From Clostridia bacterium (lineage in GTDB: Bacteria > Bacillota_A > Clostridia > Christensenellales > Borkfalkiaceae), in the NCBI GenBank assembly GCA_017456945.1, contig JAFTIK010000076.1:1-31886 (forward strand): a DNA stretch of 31,886 nt, written 5' to 3'. Of the stretch, positions 22,839 through 30,465 are shown piece by piece. Under the pieces are notes generated by a model. It was not told the DNA's origin. It did not search any database and saw nothing but the letters and a program-made list of their open reading frames with translations. The position numbers and the translations under genes are program-made. Each line of letters opens with the position of its first letter. Position 1 is the first letter of the stretch.

Positions 22839-23960
22839 ATGAGTATAACTATTAAAGAAGTCAACACGAAAAAAGAACTTAAAAAATGGGTGGATTTCCC
22901 AAACAAACTCTACAAAAAAGTGCCTGCTTACGCTCCCTTTTTAATGGTGGACGAGTTGGGGACTTTCAGTAAGGACAACCCTGCTTACGCCTTTTGCGAA
23001 ACAAGGCTTTTCTTGGCGTATAAAGAAGGCAAGATAGTCGGCAGAATAGGCGGGCTTATCAACCACGCCGCAAACAAGAAATGGGGAACTAACGCTATAA
23101 GATACACCCGTTTTGATTTTATCGACGATTTTGAAGTGTCTTCCGCCCTGTTTAACAAGGTGGTAGAGTGGGGCAAAGAGCGTGGATACACCGAGATAAC
23201 AGGACCTATCGGGTTTTACGATATGGACCACGAAGGTATGCTTATCGACGGGTTTGACGAGTTTAATATGTCGATAACCTTTTATAATTTCCCGTACTAT
23301 ATCGAGCATATGAAAAACTTGGGGCTTGAAAAGGAAATCGACTGGGTGGAATATCTTTTGACCGTTCCTGAAAAGACGGACGAGAGAATGAGAAAATTAA
23401 GCGAATACTTGCAAAAGCGCAACGGTTATCGCTTGGTTACCTACACGGATAGAAAGGTGCTTTATAAAGAAGCGTTTGAAGCGTTCGACGTGGTTGATAG
23501 GGCGTTTTCTAAACTACACGGAACCGTGCCGTTAACCCCCGAAGTAATTAAGAAGGTTATAGACGATAACGTGCCTATGATAAGTATGAAATACGTATGC
23601 ACGGTTAAGGATAAAGAAGGCAAGATAGTAGGGTTTTCTTTGCTTGTTCCGTCGATTGCTAAGGCGCTTAAAAAGTCTAACGGCAGGCTTTTCCCGTTCG
23701 GTATTTTTAGGCTACTTAAAGCAATGAAAGGGTATAACGACACCTTGGAAATGTTCTTTGTGGCGGTAGCGCCCGAACATCAGTCCAAAGGCGTGCCTGC
23801 GATTATGATAGACTTTATGTTGCAAGCGCTTATCGAAAACAAGGTTAAGTATTGCGAAACGGGGCCTGAACTTGAAACTAACGCAGAAGTTCAAGCAATG
23901 TGGAAAACTTTTGACGTTCGTCAGCACAAGCGCCGTCGTCTTTATAAGAAGGAAATTTAA
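22839..23960 (+). CDS. GNAT-like N-acyltransferase-related protein
   Basis: A 373-residue cytoplasmic protein. The N-terminal half (about 1-180) matches a family with the pattern FPNKLYKKVPAYAPFLMVDE, LFLAYKEGKIVGRIGGLIN and GPIGFYDMDHEGMLIDGF. The C-terminal half has a GNAT-like core around residues 245-345 (GKIVGFSLLVPS, then FFVAVAPEHQSKGVPAIMID, the last resembling the acyl-CoA-binding V-x-P-x-x-Q/R-x-x-G turn). The acyl acceptor is unknown. AAGGGAT lies before the ATG. It shares a promoter with a PlsC-type acyltransferase downstream, so a joint role in lipid or lipid-linked acylation is plausible. Read-through to that gene must pass a hairpin. Confidence 0.72.
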   Translation: MSITIKEVNTKKELKKWVDFPNKLYKKVPAYAPFLMVDELGTFSKDNPAYAFCETRLFLAYKEGKIVGRIGGLINHAANKKWGTNAIRYTRFDFIDDFEVSSALFNKVVEWGKERGYTEITGPIGFYDMDHEGMLIDGFDEFNMSITFYNFPYYIEHMKNLGLEKEIDWVEYLLTVPEKTDERMRKLSEYLQKRNGYRLVTYTDRKVLYKEAFEAFDVVDRAFSKLHGTVPLTPEVIKKVIDDNVPMISMKYVCTVKDKEGKIVGFSLLVPSIAKALKKSNGRLFPFGIFRLLKAMKGYNDTLEMFFVAVAPEHQSKGVPAIMIDFMLQALIENKVKYCETGPELETNAEVQAMWKTFDVRQHKRRRLYKKEI

Positions 23961-23984
23961 AGGGCTTAATTAAAGCCCTTTTTA
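23959..23984 (+). terminator. Intrinsic terminator between the two acyltransferase genes
   Basis: AAAGGGCTT (23959-23967) with AAGCCCTTT (23973-23981), loop AATTA, then TTA. It overlaps the upstream stop codon. The stem is short and the U-run modest, so it may only reduce transcription of plsC. Confidence 0.75.
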
Positions 23985-24004
23985 GCAAAATACTAGGTGA
24001 GTAA

Positions 24005-24745
24005 ATGAAAAAACAAAAAAAGGGGTTTATTTTTAGGGTAGTTCGCAAATATTTTGATATTACCTTTCCAAAAATGAAAATGGTCGGGCTAGAAAATATC
24101 CCCGAAGAGCCGTGTATGATAGTGGGTAACCACTCGCAGTTAAACGGTCCGCTTACGGGCGAACTTCGCTTGCCGTTTGCAAGAACTATGTGGTATAGCG
24201 GTGATCTTACGGATAAAAATCTTTACCCCGAATACGCTATGAACGACTTTTGGCGTTATAAGTCTAAGCGTTTAACGTGGTTTTATAAAATAATGGCGCA
24301 AGTTACCAAGCCTATATTTCCGTATTTGTTAAAGTACGTTGATGGTATCCCCGTTTATAAAGACAACAAAATTATTCTTACATTTAAAAAGAGCGTGGAA
24401 ACGTTAAACTCGGGTAAGCATTTGGTAGTTTTCCCCGAGTGCCACACGCCGTATAATCATATAGTAAACGAGTTTCAACCAGGGTTTGTAGATTTGGCTA
24501 AACTCTACTATAAGAAAACGGGTAAATGCCTTTCGTTCGTGCCTATGTATATTTGCAGAAAACTTAAAAGCACCTTTTTCGGTAAGCCCGTAGTTTTCGA
24601 TCCGAACGTACCGCTTGAAGAGCAAAGAACGGCTATTATAGAAGAACTTAAAAAGCGCATTACCGATATTGCCACCGAGCAACCCGTACATACGGTTATA
24701 CCTTACGCAAATATAAAAAAGAAAAAATATCCAAAAAACAAATAA
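24005..24745 (+). CDS. Lysophospholipid acyltransferase family protein (PlsC-like) with altered HX4D motif
   Basis: A 246-residue protein of the glycerophosphate acyltransferase family. Motif I is GNHSQLNGP: His43 is present but the usual Asp five residues later is Gly. Motif III is FPEC (143-146) instead of FPEG, and motif IV is VPMYI. PlsC enzymes acylate lysophosphatidic acid at the membrane face. The changed motif I fits a divergent branch with another acceptor, or loss of classical activity. AGGTGA precedes ATG 24005. It lies 44 bases downstream of the GNAT-like gene and is closed by a strong terminator. Confidence 0.82.
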   Translation: MKKQKKGFIFRVVRKYFDITFPKMKMVGLENIPEEPCMIVGNHSQLNGPLTGELRLPFARTMWYSGDLTDKNLYPEYAMNDFWRYKSKRLTWFYKIMAQVTKPIFPYLLKYVDGIPVYKDNKIILTFKKSVETLNSGKHLVVFPECHTPYNHIVNEFQPGFVDLAKLYYKKTGKCLSFVPMYICRKLKSTFFGKPVVFDPNVPLEEQRTAIIEELKKRITDIATEQPVHTVIPYANIKKKKYPKNK

Positions 24746-24777
24746 AAAAGGCACTTAAAAAAGTGCCTTTTTTATTT
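24744..24777. terminator. Bidirectional intrinsic terminator
   Basis: AAAAAGGCACTT and AAGTGCCTTTTT (24744-24756 with 24761-24773), loop AAAA, with A-run and T-run on opposite sides. It lies between the convergent plsC-like and lipoprotein genes. Confidence 0.92.
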
Positions 24778-24788
24778 GTATAAATAAT

Positions 24789-27062
24789 TTAACTTTCGGT
24801 AACGTAGTCGGTGGGAAGATTAACTACAGCCGCGCCGTAATAGAAATTGATTTCGTGTTCAAGGCGGTTTTGACTTGCTCTTGTTATAATCTTATCAACT
24901 TTATCGTTTACAACTAAAACGTACATAAATAGTTCTGAACTAGTTCCCGTTACGGAATAAGTTTGCGCAACCTTGCCCGTACATTGCCAACCCCAGAAAG
25001 TTTTAGTTGCGTCTTTACAAGCAGCGTAAGTGGGGTTAATATTGCAAACTACGGTATACATTTTGTTTGCTATTTCGTCGTATTCGGCTTTGGTGCAAGT
25101 GTTTCTTGTCCATACGCCACTATTAAGAGTATATTTATAATAAGAATCGTAGAACTTTTCGTAATAAGTTTCCGACTCAACTTCTTTAACTTCGTAAGTG
25201 GTGTATTTTATCAAGTTGCCTGCTTTTTCAATCTTAAAGTTTCTTTGCCAACCTAATTCGTGGAAGTAGCCAACGAAATTATCCGCTGTGAGTGAGAAGG
25301 TGTCAGTAGGGGCGTTTGCTTTCATATCGTTGGGCTCGTCGCCGTAATAAGAAACTATATATTCAGGCTTATCGATAGGGCGTGTATAGTATGCGAAAGT
25401 AATCTTTATTTCTTGAATATTCGGTTCGCCAGCGTTTAAAACGTAAGAGATTTCTTTAACCGTTTTGTCTGCGTAAAAACTGATTGTAAAGTTGGTGTAA
25501 GTAACGGTTTCAATCGTAAGACTTGGGGCAATTAATTTTTCACCATCAAAATTAAATTCCGAGAACATACCCGTTAAAGTAGGAATATAAGTTTTGTAAA
25601 GGTCGCGAATAGCGTTTCTTTGCATTTCGCCGTTTTCAGTAATTTCTACTTCTTTGTAATATTCTTTATCCCAAGTTATTTTATCGCCAAGACCATTTTT
25701 ACCCGTGTTATAATCATAAGTAGTTGCGTCTTTTAGATAAGTATTAGGCGCGTAATTATAATATTTATTGTTTTTATAAACGATAGAAGTTAATTCCGTG
25801 CCGAGTTTTTTAGAAACGTCGTTACCGTCAACCACTACTATTACTGGCATATTGCCACTTACGGCAACTTGATAATGGTAGTTTTCCGCGGTAATATTCA
25901 AACCTTCGGTAATATCGCTTTCAACGTAGGGGCAGAGAAGGTTGAATTCGGTGGGAAGATTAACGATTGCATTACCTACGGTAATGGTTACCGTGTAGGT
26001 TAACGATTGATAACCGTCCATAGAAAGCGTCATTTTATAGGTGAGTTTTGAAAAACTTAAAGTTTCGTCTAGCGTAGCAACGATATTCTTAAAGGTTGCA
26101 TCCATAGTGCCAACGCTAGGCATAAAATATTTAGCGGTAATATTTGCTTTGTTAACGATTTTGCCGTTCTTAATTTCAAGATTTTCGGCGTTAATCATAT
26201 TCGTAACGAACATATCGAAAAGACCTTTACGAACGCCGTTGTATTGTTCTTCCGTTCTAGTCATATCTTTATCGTAAATGCCGTTTGCATTTTTAACGTA
26301 ATAGATATATTTGGGGTTTTCGCCACTAGTATCTTTATGCCAGTATTGTTCTTGTTTACCTATTGGGTTGTTGGGATAGTGGGCGAAAATCTTATCTTCG
26401 GTAAAGTTAACTTCTATATTTTCTACCGACGAATTGATTTTCACAACGTAGTTAGACATTTCGTTAAATCTCTTTTCAAACGAATAGTCGAAAAGCACGC
26501 TACCGAATCTATCAAAACGGTGGTTAGGAAGTTCGGGGGCGGTGGCGGGGTCTGCGCCAACGGGAAGGGTGGCAATTAGAACGGACGTGAGTTTTCCGCT
26601 ATTAAAAAGAACGTATGCTTCTACGAAATAAACGCCGAGTTCGGGAACTTCCGCCTGACCCGTGGTGTTAGAATAAATATAGTTATAATTATCGTTATAG
26701 GTGAAGGCAGAGTAGTTGTTTTTAAGCCAACCGAACATATCGTCTACGATATCTACGGGAACGAGAAATTGATTTTTGGTAATTTCCGTTTCTATACCGT
26801 CAGAGTCTATTTTATAATATTTAAGTTCGCCGTCCACTTCTTTACTGTTGTAAACTTCGTTGTTTAAATTTATGTACGCGCCATTGTCGAACAATCCTTG
26901 CCCATCGTTGTACCAGAAGTTGTTTGCGCCTTTTTCTATTTGCGTTTCCCATGTTTTTTGGTTTACTTTTGTGGTGTACGTGTCTTCTTCGCTACAAGCA
27001 AAAAGCCCTACTGCCGAAAGCATAAGTAAAACCGAAAGAATTGTAATTAACAGTTTTTTCAT
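24789..27062 (-). CDS. Lipoprotein of unknown function, repeat type
   Basis: A 757-residue lipoprotein; signal MKKLLITILSVLLMLSAVG with lipobox LFAC (Cys near residue 23), AAGGAG before the ATG. The mature protein seems to contain three or four units of about 180-200 residues. Each has an N-terminal strand with Tyr/Trp (WETQIEKGANNFWYND, YWHKDTSGENPKYIYYVKNA), a Thr/Glu-x-Glu/Asp-x-Phe/Tyr segment (TRTEEQYNGVRKGLFD, TKAEYDEIANKMY) and a final strand ending in Asn-Leu-Pro-Thr (VGNAIVNLPTEF, GAAVVNLPTDY). It is clearly related to the protein encoded at 20183-21376. No enzyme motif is recognised; a repeated binding domain on the cell surface is a guess. Confidence 0.75.
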   Translation of the reverse strand: MKKLLITILSVLLMLSAVGLFACSEEDTYTTKVNQKTWETQIEKGANNFWYNDGQGLFDNGAYINLNNEVYNSKEVDGELKYYKIDSDGIETEITKNQFLVPVDIVDDMFGWLKNNYSAFTYNDNYNYIYSNTTGQAEVPELGVYFVEAYVLFNSGKLTSVLIATLPVGADPATAPELPNHRFDRFGSVLFDYSFEKRFNEMSNYVVKINSSVENIEVNFTEDKIFAHYPNNPIGKQEQYWHKDTSGENPKYIYYVKNANGIYDKDMTRTEEQYNGVRKGLFDMFVTNMINAENLEIKNGKIVNKANITAKYFMPSVGTMDATFKNIVATLDETLSFSKLTYKMTLSMDGYQSLTYTVTITVGNAIVNLPTEFNLLCPYVESDITEGLNITAENYHYQVAVSGNMPVIVVVDGNDVSKKLGTELTSIVYKNNKYYNYAPNTYLKDATTYDYNTGKNGLGDKITWDKEYYKEVEITENGEMQRNAIRDLYKTYIPTLTGMFSEFNFDGEKLIAPSLTIETVTYTNFTISFYADKTVKEISYVLNAGEPNIQEIKITFAYYTRPIDKPEYIVSYYGDEPNDMKANAPTDTFSLTADNFVGYFHELGWQRNFKIEKAGNLIKYTTYEVKEVESETYYEKFYDSYYKYTLNSGVWTRNTCTKAEYDEIANKMYTVVCNINPTYAACKDATKTFWGWQCTGKVAQTYSVTGTSSELFMYVLVVNDKVDKIITRASQNRLEHEINFYYGAAVVNLPTDYVTES

Positions 27063-27095
27063 CTTTTTCTCCTTTTTTAAGGTTTTTATATTATG

Positions 27096-27125
27096 ATTAT
27101 AATACTATATAACTATTAAAGTCAA
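27096..27125 (-). promoter_or_regulatory. Promoter for the 24789-27062 lipoprotein gene
   Basis: Minus strand: -35 TTGACT (27120-27125), 18-bp spacer, perfect -10 TATAAT (27096-27101), 33 bases from the start codon. Confidence 0.8.
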
Positions 27126-27153
27126 GAAAAAGAGATTTTACGCCAAGATTTTC

Positions 27154-27182
27154 TTGACAGAGTTGGGCGCTTATGTTAATAT
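27154..27182 (+). promoter_or_regulatory. Promoter for the pnuC-like gene
   Basis: Perfect -35 TTGACA (27154-27159), 17-bp spacer, -10 TAATAT (27177-27182) with extended TG at 27174-27175. Confidence 0.8.
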
Positions 27183-27188
27183 ATTTTA

Positions 27189-27291
27189 GAAATATCAAAA
27201 AACTGCCACCGGGTAGTGAATGGTTTGCATTCGTTTGCGTGTCGTTAGGTCTTTGAAGATGCGTTTTCGGGTGCTTATTTTTTTGGTGAGT
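27189..27291 (+). other. Possibly structured leader of the pnuC-like gene
   Basis: About 103 bases from the predicted transcription start to ATG 27292. It contains a hairpin GAATG-GTTTG-CATTC (27218-27232), a short one TCTT-TG-AAGA (27250-27259), and a wobble-rich stem at 27261-27274 immediately before TTATTTTTTT, which itself abuts the ribosome site. It is GC-richer than its surroundings. I could not match it to the NAD-II, TPP, preQ1 or purine riboswitches I know. Confidence 0.4.
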
Positions 27292-27990
27292 ATGAAAAAA
27301 CTTCTTGAAAAACTTAAATATTTTACACTCGTAGAAAAAATTTTATGGTGCTCTTCGGTAACCCTTATAACTTTATCGTTTATTCTTTTCGATAGGGTGG
27401 ATTATCTTACCTTTATAGCCTCTTTACTAGGTGTAACCTCTTTAATCTTTATTGCAAAAGGCAACCCGTTTGGGCAGGTATTAATGATAATTTTCGCAGC
27501 CGTTTACGGGGTAATATCCTATTCGTTTAGGTATTACGGGGAAATGTTAACCTACGTTTGTATGTCCTTACCTATGGCGGTGGTAGCGCTTATAACTTGG
27601 CTTAAAAACCCGTATAAAAACCAAAAAAGTCAGGTTACTATCAGCAAGGTAACTAAAAAAACCGTGGTTTTTATTTTGCTTTTATTCGTTGTGGTTACCG
27701 TAGCATTTTATTTTATTCTTAAACACTTTGGCACGGCTAACATTGTTCCTAGCACGGTGTCCGTTACAACGAGTTTTATAGCCGTGTGCTTTTCGGCAAA
27801 GCGAAGCCCTTATTTTGCGCTAGCCTACGCCGTGAACGACGTGGTTTTAATAGTTCTTTGGGTTTTGGCGTGTATGGTAAGTATTTCGTATTTAACCGTG
27901 GTAATTTGTTTTGCGGTGTTTCTTGCCAACGACCTTTATTCCTTTATTAACTGGATTAAAATGAGAAAAAAACAGCAAGCAAACGAGTAA
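27292..27990 (+). CDS. pnuC: PnuC-type nicotinamide mononucleotide/vitamin transporter
   Basis: A 232-residue inner-membrane protein with about seven hydrophobic helices. The family signature is present: FIASLLGVTSLIFIAKGNPFGQ, which matches the PnuC helix 2 pattern (G.....NxxFG), then IIFAAVYGVISYSFRYYGEML and, near the C-terminus, FLANDLYSFINWIK, corresponding to the W..xxN/ND.YS..NW motif. PnuC proteins carry NMN or nicotinamide riboside; relatives carry thiamine or riboflavin, so the cargo is likely but not certain. ATG 27292 is chosen over ATG 27220 because GGTGAG lies just before it and the longer start would add a basic, non-conserved stretch. It is monocistronic, with promoter, leader and terminator. 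Confidence 0.85.
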   Translation: MKKLLEKLKYFTLVEKILWCSSVTLITLSFILFDRVDYLTFIASLLGVTSLIFIAKGNPFGQVLMIIFAAVYGVISYSFRYYGEMLTYVCMSLPMAVVALITWLKNPYKNQKSQVTISKVTKKTVVFILLLFVVVTVAFYFILKHFGTANIVPSTVSVTTSFIAVCFSAKRSPYFALAYAVNDVVLIVLWVLACMVSISYLTVVICFAVFLANDLYSFINWIKMRKKQQANE

Positions 27991-28026
27991 AAAAAGAAAA
28001 CGAATATTTTATCGTTTTCTTTTTTT
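27991..28026 (+). terminator. Intrinsic terminator after pnuC
   Basis: AAAAAGAAAACGA (27991-28003) pairs with TCGTTTTCTTTTT (28012-28024), loop ATATTTTA, ending in a T-run. Confidence 0.88.
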
Positions 28027-28042
28027 GCATTTTTAAATTTAA

Positions 28043-28056
28043 ATTAAGCGTTTACA
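28043..28056. promoter_or_regulatory. cre/LacI-type operator at the glycosidase promoter
   Basis: ATTAAGCGTTTACA matches the catabolite-responsive element consensus TGWAARCGYTWNCW at 12 of 14 positions and covers the -35 box. The same stretch also forms CGTTT-AC-AAACG (28049-28060). This suggests control by CcpA or a LacI-family sugar repressor. Confidence 0.6.
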
Positions 28057-28079
28057 AACGGAGTTTATTATTGTATAAT
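28051..28079 (+). promoter_or_regulatory. Promoter for the glycosidase gene
   Basis: -35 TTTACA (28051-28056), 17-bp spacer, perfect -10 TATAAT (28074-28079), 23 bases from ATG 28102. Confidence 0.82.
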
Positions 28080-28101
28080 AAAAAGGCAAAGGAGCAAAAA
28101 A

Positions 28102-30270
28102 ATGAAAATGGATAAATTGATTTTAGATAACGGCAAAGTTCATATAGTTTTAGATACCCGTACGGGGGAGTTTTTGGAAATTTATTCTTGCAGAAACTAC
28201 GATAACCTTATAAAAAATCTTATGGACGACGTTGCCGAGCCTTTCCGCCTTAAAGTTAAAAATAGTGGTGGCGATAAAGTTTATACAAGAATTCCTATTC
28301 ACGACGTTGCAAACCGCACCGAATACCACGTAGATATTACCACCAAAACTAACGGGGATGAGATTGACGCTACCGTTAAGTATAACGGGGTGTGGGATGG
28401 CGAGAAAATTCTTCCCGCAGACCTTTTTTATACGATAAAGTTAAGCGGAGATACCATTACTTTAAACATCACGGTCAATAATATAGAAGAAGATAGCAAG
28501 ATAAGGGAAGTTCAGTTCCCTATTATCCCAGGCGTATGGCTTGGCGAAAGTTACGCAGACGACACCCTTATTTATCCGAGAGATACGGGCGTTAAAATAG
28601 AAAACCCCGTAAATTTTTTCGGTAGGGAAATAAGAACTATTCAGTCACGCTGGCAAGAGTATAAATATACATTTTCTATGGACACCTTGTCTTCTAAAGA
28701 GCCGAGATTTGCCGAGTTTAACGCAAACGGTTATTCGGGCAAGTATGCAAACGGTAGGCTTTGTATGTCGTGGGTGGACCTTTACGATAAGGACGGGGGC
28801 GTTTATTTCGGTTGCCATAATACCGATTACAGCACTTGTATTATAGACGTTTGGTCTAGGGGTGAAAAACGCCCTGGGCTTACCTTTACTTACTCTTACG
28901 AAATGAGCCTTAAACACGGGCAAACCTATAGTTCGCCAAACACCGAACTTTTCTTTCATGCGGGCGACTGGCACGAAGGCGCAAGGCATTACAGAGCGTT
29001 TAGGTTGCCACAGATAGAAGTTTACGAAAATCGCTACCCCAAGTGGATGAAAGATAGCGTAGGCTTGGTTGCTCATTACGATTTTATGTATCAGAACGGC
29101 AATATAGAGCATAAATATACGGATATTCCACGCCTTGCTAAAGAAGCCAAAGAAATGGGTTTGAAACATCTTCTTTTGGCAGGTTGGCATAAAGACGGGT
29201 TTGACAAGGGCTACCCCGAAGATTCCGCCGACCCCAAACTCGGCACGGAAGAAGAACTTGCAGAAGGCATTAAGAAAGCCAACGAAATGGGCGTGCACGT
29301 CGCTTTCTATATGAACGCCCACTTGCATAGGGGCACGGCAGACGACCAAACGGTTAAAGATAAGGCCGTTATGTTTGAAGACGGCAGATATAAACAGTCC
29401 TTTTGGGGGAACGTTAAGGATATAATTTTATATAATATGTGTTCTTCTTGCAAAGAGTGGCAAGAACAGCTAAAGGGGCTAGTATTGCGCGCGTCTGACG
29501 TTTACGGTATAGATAGTATTTATTTAGACGTGTTCTCGGTCGGTCAAGCGTTATGCTTTAATCCCAAGCACAACCACGCCACCCCCGATAACTTTACTGA
29601 AGGCAACTTGCAGATAGCAAAATCTATCCGTGAAGAATACGATAGTAAGCACGAAGAGCCGTTTATGATGATGGGCGAACACGTTTGCGATTTGGTCGGT
29701 GGCATTATGACGTTGCAACTCAATCAATATTTTATGTCGGTTATGAGAAACGGCCACCCCAACGTGTATAGATACACTTTCCCAGAACACGGTATCGTAG
29801 ATATGGTTTACCCCGGTAAAAACCTTTTCTTGCGCCCTGCAATGATTTCTAAAAAGTGGGAAATTTTTATGGGGCATCATTTTACCAACGGCAGTTATTT
29901 ATGGGTTTACGATTTAGAGCGCGACGCTACTTTTAGAACAGACCCCGAAGGCTCGGCTGTCTTAAAAGAAGTTATCAAAATGAAAAAGATAATGAACGAT
30001 AGGGCAGAAGGGTATCTTTTCGCCGACGAAGACGATATGTCGTGTTCTAATAAAGAAGTATTCTGTAAGCGTTTTATCAATAAAGATAGCCTAAAGAGCA
30101 TGCTAGCCGTTTATAGAATTTCTTTTGACGACGCTACCGTTGAAATTAAGTTCGGTAACAAAAAAGCGGTTGCAATATTCCCCGACGGCACTAGCAAAAA
30201 ACTCAAAATAAAAAAGGGCAAACTTACCTTGCCTAAAAATAAAATTTGTATAATATTTATTGAAAATTAA
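28102..30270 (+). CDS. Intracellular glycoside-hydrolase-like protein (DUF6259/GH36-related TIM barrel)
   Basis: A 722-residue protein without a signal peptide. The N-terminal ~300 residues are a beta-sandwich of the kind preceding GH31/36-like barrels (GKVHIVLDTRTGEFLEIYS). The barrel starts near SVGLVAHYDFMYQNG and contains HLLLAGWHKDGFDKGYPED, GVHVAFYMNAHLHRGT and SIYLDVFSVGQALCF. Asp476 in IYLDVFS sits where clan GH-D enzymes carry the nucleophile, but this is a family-level guess. A beta-domain closes the protein (KKLKIKKGKLTLPKNK). AAGGAG lies upstream of the ATG. It likely cleaves an imported oligosaccharide, since no export signal is present. It is separated from the transport operon by 10 kb but may be controlled by a sugar-responsive repressor. 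Confidence 0.78.
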   Translation: MKMDKLILDNGKVHIVLDTRTGEFLEIYSCRNYDNLIKNLMDDVAEPFRLKVKNSGGDKVYTRIPIHDVANRTEYHVDITTKTNGDEIDATVKYNGVWDGEKILPADLFYTIKLSGDTITLNITVNNIEEDSKIREVQFPIIPGVWLGESYADDTLIYPRDTGVKIENPVNFFGREIRTIQSRWQEYKYTFSMDTLSSKEPRFAEFNANGYSGKYANGRLCMSWVDLYDKDGGVYFGCHNTDYSTCIIDVWSRGEKRPGLTFTYSYEMSLKHGQTYSSPNTELFFHAGDWHEGARHYRAFRLPQIEVYENRYPKWMKDSVGLVAHYDFMYQNGNIEHKYTDIPRLAKEAKEMGLKHLLLAGWHKDGFDKGYPEDSADPKLGTEEELAEGIKKANEMGVHVAFYMNAHLHRGTADDQTVKDKAVMFEDGRYKQSFWGNVKDIILYNMCSSCKEWQEQLKGLVLRASDVYGIDSIYLDVFSVGQALCFNPKHNHATPDNFTEGNLQIAKSIREEYDSKHEEPFMMMGEHVCDLVGGIMTLQLNQYFMSVMRNGHPNVYRYTFPEHGIVDMVYPGKNLFLRPAMISKKWEIFMGHHFTNGSYLWVYDLERDATFRTDPEGSAVLKEVIKMKKIMNDRAEGYLFADEDDMSCSNKEVFCKRFINKDSLKSMLAVYRISFDDATVEIKFGNKKAVAIFPDGTSKKLKIKKGKLTLPKNKICIIFIEN

Positions 30271-30276
30271 ATCTTC

Positions 30277-30306
30277 TTGACTTTTTGTATATTTCTATAA
30301 TATAAT
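30277..30306 (+). promoter_or_regulatory. Promoter for the structured RNA and the following gene pair
   Basis: -35 TTGACT (30277-30282), 18-bp spacer, perfect -10 TATAAT (30301-30306). Predicted start near 30313, exactly where the long hairpin begins. Confidence 0.8.
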
Positions 30307-30312
30307 ATTTAT

Positions 30313-30448
30313 GCTACACATTTTTAATAATCCGAAATTAGGGCATGCTATAGTTAAAAGCGTATGCTCTCCCTTAATTTCGGGATAAAATGTGTAGCAA
30401 CATTGAGAGCGCGTTTTTAGGTGCGTTCTTAATGAGCGCACTTTTTTT
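30313..30448 (+). ncRNA. Structured RNA leader or small RNA with terminator/antiterminator
   Basis: The first 86 bases fold into one long hairpin: a perfect 12-bp outer stem GCTACACATTTT (30313-30324)/AAAATGTGTAGC (30387-30398), then CCGAAATTA-GGG (30332-30343) with 30371-30383 around one bulged T, then GCATGC-type pairing (30343-30348 with 30362-30367). The next segment can form either of two exclusive stems: 30402-30413 with 30422-30433 (12 pairs, three wobbles) or the terminator 30421-30428/30434-30441 followed by seven T. This is the layout of an attenuator or riboswitch. No known class was recognised. A stand-alone ~136-base RNA or a MITE-like palindrome are alternatives. Confidence 0.65.
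30421..30448 (+). terminator. Intrinsic terminator within the leader
   Basis: GTGCGTTC (30421-30428) with GAGCGCAC (30434-30441), one wobble, loop TTAAT, then seven T (30442-30448). The following AAGGAG and ATG 30466 show that transcripts must pass it to express the gene. Confidence 0.85.
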
Positions 30449-30465
30449 GTTTTAAGGAGAAATAT

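Noticed and set aside
28645..29349. A 234-codon open frame on the minus strand inside the glycosidase gene
   Set aside because: It is antisense to a well-supported gene, has no ribosome site or recognisable domain, and its product is rich in rare Cys/His runs typical of shadow frames. The same holds for other antisense frames, such as those inside 7108-10227 and 22839-23960.
30313..30398. SRP 4.5S RNA or T-box leader
   Set aside because: No GGAGGC/AGCAG-type SRP tip, no T-box UGG sequence or specifier loop is visible.
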